Shown: positions 6,214-8,831 of the stretch, piece after piece
Numbering within the stretch: the first letter of the stretch is position 1
Layout of the letters: each line of letters starts with the position of its first letter
DNA from: Phycisphaerae bacterium
Lineage (GTDB): Bacteria; Planctomycetota; Phycisphaerae; UBA1845; Fen-1342
DNA length: 8,831 bases
Assembly (NCBI GenBank): GCA_016935035.1
Contig: JAFGRR010000175.1
Location: 1-8,831, forward strand
Direction: 5' to 3'
The notes under the pieces: generated by a model
The model's input: only the letters and a program-made list of their open reading frames with translations
Told to the model about the DNA's origin: nothing
Database searches by the model: none
Program-made: the position numbers and the translations under genes

Positions 6214-7800
6214 CTAAGCCAGCTTGTCACCACCCACTGTGTATTCCGTGACCGTCATGCTCAGATCGCCGATCTGTTGCGTCGCACCCAGCGGCAGCGG
6301 TGTCGCGTCGCTGGCCGGGTGACCTTCGCTGTCCGCGAGGCGCGCGTGCAATTGCCCGCCGCGCATGAACAGGACTACTCGGCTGGCGCCTTCGCGCGTT
6401 CGCAGGTGACAAGTGACCTGGGGGCCGAGAAGACACGTGTCACGGAACAGGACGACATAACTGACGTCCATCGGCAACCGGCAGCGGTCGGACAGCTTGA
6501 GCGTCGCCGTCTCGCTCTTGACGCTGGGCTTGTGAAATGTCAACCGGGCGTGGTCACCCAGCGCGATCCGGTCGCCGTCGCGCAGCATGGCGCTCTTGAT
6601 CGCCGCGCTGTTCACACGTGCCGGTCCTCGCGGCATGAGGAAGTAATCCTCGCCGCGGCATATGATGTCAGCGTGATGTGAATGCAGTTCGGCTGGGATC
6701 GGCACGTCGATCGTCGCCGATCCACCCGCGCGCCCGATGCGCACCACTTCATCCGTTAGCAGCAGCGCGCTGCCCGTGCCGTCGATGAGCAGCAACAGCG
6801 GTCGCTTGTTCGGCGACCCGGTGCCCGGCGCCTGACGCGGCACGTCGATGGCCGAGTGTCTGTCGCGCGCCGCGGTGACGGCGGATGTCGGCGTCACCAG
6901 GCCCAGCGGTGACGCGATCAGCCGATCACGCCCGCTGCGCACCTGCTCGGCGGCCTCAAACGCCTCATCCAGCCAGCGTGCCGTCACACGCGACCCGCGC
7001 AGCCGCAGCAGCGTCTGACGCAGATCACTGAACGCCCCCGTGGCGAGTTGGGCGACCGCCGACTGCGTCAACTCCGCCCAGCGGGCGCACTCGTCGAACA
7101 GGCTGGCATTCACGCCGCGCAGCGGCGCCACGGTTTCCAGCGTCGAGAGAAACAGCTCAAGCCGACCGTCCTCGAAACAGCAGCGCAGCCAGTCGCAGAC
7201 GGCGGTGGCCAGCCGATCGGCAAAGGCCTCGGTTCCGCTGCTATGGCCGTGCCGCGTACACGCCTCGCGCCAATGGCGGAACGCGGCGAGCGGGTCCTTC
7301 GCCTTCAGGGCGCCTTCGGCCTGCGCAAGAAGCTGCGCGCTGCGGTGCGCGCGGACGTCCAACTCGTTGGCGAGACGGTCGCGGCGGTTCGTGTCGTCTA
7401 CGCGGTCAACCGCCAGCCGCCCGGACTCCAGACGACCCTCGCGGACTTGCTGGGCGGCGCGGTCGTACGCCTGATTCTCCGCTGCACGCCGGGCGTCGTC
7501 GCTCTGTTTCTCACTCAGGATACGTTGTCGGAGGTTTGTGACGTCGGGCTCGCCGCGATCCAGTGTGCGGAGCTTGTCGAGGTCGGCCAGGGCGGCGTCA
7601 AAGCGGCCGGCCAGAGCGTGCACGCGGGCCCGCGCCAACAGCGGGCGGACCAGCTTGTCCCACAGCCTTTGCGTGCGGCGTTGCTCGCGGAGATCCGGGG
7701 TCGTCGCGACGCGATAGGCCTCGTCGATCCGTCCATCTCGCAATGCTCGCTCCGCACTCTTGAGCCGAACGTGAAACCATGGAACCGGCATGACATTCAT
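6214..7800 (-). CDS. FHA-domain protein with N-terminal helical repeats
   Basis: A 528-residue soluble protein with no signal peptide or membrane span. The N-terminal part (about 10-290) is all-helical and rich in Ala, Arg, Leu and Asp, with TPR-like stretches such as RALRDGRIDEAYRVA and RVHALAGRFDAALADLDKL, and probably serves as a scaffold. An FHA domain, the phosphothreonine reader, follows at about 334-424: RIGR (354-357), LHSHHADI (372-379), then RVNSAAIKS and LRDGDRIALG. The usual Ser three residues before the conserved His is here His373, with a Ser at 374. A second stretch (about 446-524), including ASRVVLFMRGGQLHARLAD and a GDLSMTV strand, looks like a degenerate FHA. It is the first gene of the block, 34 bases before the kinase, and so probably docks on the autophosphorylated kinase. 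The ATG at 7800 was chosen; an in-frame ATG at 7791 is possible. Confidence 0.87.
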   Translation of the reverse strand: MNVMPVPWFHVRLKSAERALRDGRIDEAYRVATTPDLREQRRTQRLWDKLVRPLLARARVHALAGRFDAALADLDKLRTLDRGEPDVTNLRQRILSEKQSDDARRAAENQAYDRAAQQVREGRLESGRLAVDRVDDTNRRDRLANELDVRAHRSAQLLAQAEGALKAKDPLAAFRHWREACTRHGHSSGTEAFADRLATAVCDWLRCCFEDGRLELFLSTLETVAPLRGVNASLFDECARWAELTQSAVAQLATGAFSDLRQTLLRLRGSRVTARWLDEAFEAAEQVRSGRDRLIASPLGLVTPTSAVTAARDRHSAIDVPRQAPGTGSPNKRPLLLLIDGTGSALLLTDEVVRIGRAGGSATIDVPIPAELHSHHADIICRGEDYFLMPRGPARVNSAAIKSAMLRDGDRIALGDHARLTFHKPSVKSETATLKLSDRCRLPMDVSYVVLFRDTCLLGPQVTCHLRTREGASRVVLFMRGGQLHARLADSEGHPASDATPLPLGATQQIGDLSMTVTEYTVGGDKLA

Positions 7801-7833
7801 CCCGTTAGTGGCGGAAGTATGCTCGACGGCGTC

Positions 7834-7842
7834 ATTCTAACA
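7834..7842 (-). promoter_or_regulatory. Extended -10 promoter for the FHA-kinase-sigma block
   Basis: On the minus strand the sequence reads TGTTAGAAT, an extended -10 (TGn followed by TAGAAT, five of six consensus matches). No good -35 is seen 16-18 bases upstream, which is normal for extended -10 promoters. Transcription would begin near 7827, leaving a leader of about 27 bases before the ATG at 7800. This is the best promoter candidate for the whole minus-strand block. Confidence 0.5.
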
Positions 7843-8029
7843 CGTGCGCCCGGCAGCAGCGGCGACACGGGCGATGAAGATCAGAGAGGGATTCGGATCG
7901 CGGACGCTTTTATTCCGGGCGCGAGCATCGAGCCAGGCATCGAGGATTATCGGCCCGGGAACGGTTCCAGAGCGGCCGTGGCGTGGATGAATGCCGCCGC
8001 GTTCGCCTTCAGGTCGGGCCGCCATCTTG

Positions 8030-8035
8030 TACAAT
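8030..8035 (+). promoter_or_regulatory. Possible -10 element for the plus-strand gene pair
   Basis: TACAAT matches the -10 consensus at five of six positions. The best -35 candidate, TTCAGG at 8008-8013 with a 16-base spacer, is poor. The leader before the ATG at 8122 would be about 80 bases. A second weak -10-like hexamer, TATTCT, lies at 8060-8065. Confidence 0.35.
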
Positions 8036-8071
8036 GCCCGCCCGGCCGAGCCGGCGCCGTATTCTGACGCG

Positions 8072-8092
8072 CGAGGCGGGTTGTCCGCCTTG
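8072..8092 (+). other. Stem-loop in the leader of the 8122 gene
   Basis: CGAGGCGG and CCGCCTTG pair over eight positions, with one G-T pair, around the loop GTTGT. The hairpin ends 29 bases before the start codon and 16 before the Shine-Dalgarno. There is no T-tract, so it is not an intrinsic terminator. It may affect RNA stability or translation, or be a chance product of GC-rich sequence. Confidence 0.35.
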
Positions 8093-8121
8093 CCGAACGG
8101 ACTGAGCACGAGGTCTACGGT

Positions 8122-8556
8122 ATGAGTCGCCAGAGTGGTTCAATGGTCGTTGCCGTTATCGGGCTCTTGGTCATCGCCGGCGGCGGCGGGTGGTATCTGT
8201 ACAAGCAGACCCTCCCCGTGGAACGTTCGGTGAGCGGCAAGATCACAAGCCTGGACTCCGAGCAGCGCACGGCCGTGCTCGAGGTGATTCACCCCAAGAC
8301 CGGCGACGTCATCGAGATCAGTGGCGAGGTGAGCCCCGACTGTCAGATTCTCATGGATGGCAAGCAGGCCACGATGGCGGACCTGGCAGCGGGGATGCGC
8401 GTGAACGCCCACGGGCTGTTGTATCGCGGCTCGCGCCCGCCGCGCGTCGTTGCCACAAGAGTGGTTGTCGAGACGGCGACCGTGGCCGAGGAACAGACCT
8501 CCTCGGCGCCAGCGCCGACCACGCAACCGGCCACGCCTGCTACACCGACTCCCTAG
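8122..8556 (+). CDS. Small single-span protein with DUF5666-like domain
   Basis: The protein has 144 residues. A short N-terminus is followed by one hydrophobic segment (about 8-27, ending in Gly-rich GGGG and WYLY) with no lipobox cysteine, so it is a signal anchor that leaves the rest outside the cytoplasm. Residues 35-117 form a small beta-rich domain: VSGKITSLD, TAVLEVIHP, DVIEISGEVSPDCQILMDGK, ADLAAGMRVNAHG, VVATRVVVE. The order of a G-x-I strand, a T/C-x-I strand, a dL-x-x-G-x-x-V element and an A-x-x-V strand resembles DUF5666/OB-like domains. The tail (about 120-144) is Thr/Ala/Pro-rich and probably disordered, perhaps glycosylated. The ATG has GAGGT seven bases upstream. The stop is 13 bases before a GT39-like gene, so the two are likely cotranscribed. 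The function is unknown. Confidence 0.85.
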   Translation: MSRQSGSMVVAVIGLLVIAGGGGWYLYKQTLPVERSVSGKITSLDSEQRTAVLEVIHPKTGDVIEISGEVSPDCQILMDGKQATMADLAAGMRVNAHGLLYRGSRPPRVVATRVVVETATVAEEQTSSAPAPTTQPATPATPTP

Positions 8557-8569
8557 AACGAGGTACACG

Positions 8570-8831
8570 ATGGCGGCGAGTGTATCCGGCGATGCTAAGC
8601 CGAGTGCACGCTACGTACTCGCGTGCGTGGCGTTGCTGCTGGCCGGGGCGGCCTACAACGTCTGGTTTCTGCTTGACAATTGCGCGATTGACCTGGCCGG
8701 CGACGAGGCGCACTACTGGGAGTGGTCGCGCCGGTTGGACCTCAGCTACTACAGCAAGGGGCCACTCGTCGCCTACATCATCCACGCCGGTCGCTACCTG
8801 TTCGGGTCGTGGTCGCGTTCGTTGCTGGGGA
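8570..8831 (+). CDS. GT39/ArnT-like (PMT_2) membrane glycosyltransferase, 3' truncated
   Basis: Only the first 87 residues are in the window. A membrane span (about 15-36) leads into the first outer loop, which has the catalytic acidic pair in LAGDEAHYWEW (Asp45-Glu46) and then LDLSYYSKGPLVAYI. The same pattern occurs in ArnT and in bacterial dolichyl-P-mannose mannosyltransferase-like proteins (PMT_2), where the loop binds a polyprenyl-phosphate sugar donor. These enzymes modify lipids or proteins on the outer face of the membrane. The acceptor cannot be told from this fragment. The ATG has GAGGT (8560-8564) five bases upstream and follows the DUF5666-like gene by 13 bases. Family-level identity is confident; calling it arnT would go too far. 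Confidence 0.9.
   Translation, partial: MAASVSGDAKPSARYVLACVALLLAGAAYNVWFLLDNCAIDLAGDEAHYWEWSRRLDLSYYSKGPLVAYIIHAGRYLFGSWSRSLLG

Larger units (their letters stand above)
7843..8121. other. Divergent intergenic region, remainder
   Basis: Between the FHA gene and the plus-strand gene at 8122 there are 321 bases. Apart from the promoter elements and hairpin listed separately, I see a CACGTG hexamer at 7841-7846 and an AT-rich patch near 7908-7916. A long plus-strand open frame enters this region from within the FHA gene but is an antisense shadow. No RNA gene is visible. Confidence 0.45.

Noticed and set aside
7048..8067. Plus-strand open frame of 339 codons opposite the FHA gene and into the divergent region
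   Set aside because: It runs antisense to a well-supported FHA gene. The product has no recognisable domain and looks like mirrored high-GC codon usage.

Overview
The window is GC-rich with dense coding, long proteins and GTG starts. One tandem block of genes combines a kinase, an FHA protein and an ECF sigma factor. The kinase N-terminus (YTFKHGDRPLEG, then a GRGGFGEVY loop) and the sigma factor region 4 (NKEVAsdLGLgetaVAgiKFR) look like planctomycete families I know. I therefore infer a member of the Planctomycetota; this comes from recalled family features, not from a database search.

Layout. Bases 2-79 hold the last codons of a plus-strand gene that enters from the left. A gap with no gene (80-353) follows. 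Then comes a five-gene minus-strand block, transcribed from 7800 down to 354. In order of transcription it encodes: (1) a helical-repeat protein with a C-terminal FHA domain; (2) a Ser/Thr kinase with a polytopic membrane C-terminus; (3) an unrecognised five-segment membrane protein with an Ala/Arg/Glu-rich coiled coil; (4) an ECF-type sigma factor whose C-terminal extension resembles a zinc-binding anti-sigma (zf-HC2/ZAS) domain; (5) a GT-C fold membrane glycosyltransferase. Gaps between these genes are 34, 25, 110 and 21 bases. The longest gap lies before the sigma factor gene. It holds a possible promoter, a repeated 8-mer and a perfect 18-bp palindrome, so the sigma factor and the glycosyltransferase could also be expressed separately.

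A 321-base divergent region (7801-8121) separates this block from a plus-strand pair. It has a good extended -10 element facing the FHA gene and a weaker -10 facing right. The pair is a small single-span protein with a DUF5666-like outer domain, followed 13 bases later by the start of a GT39/ArnT-like (PMT_2) glycosyltransferase cut by the window edge.

Working model (inference): FHA protein, kinase and coiled-coil membrane protein form a membrane phospho-signalling assembly that acts on the sigma factor, perhaps through its fused C-terminal domain. One output may be cell-surface glycosylation, because a GT-C enzyme ends the block and another GT-C gene lies across the divergent region. No RNA gene, CRISPR array, insertion sequence or convincing rho-independent terminator was found.
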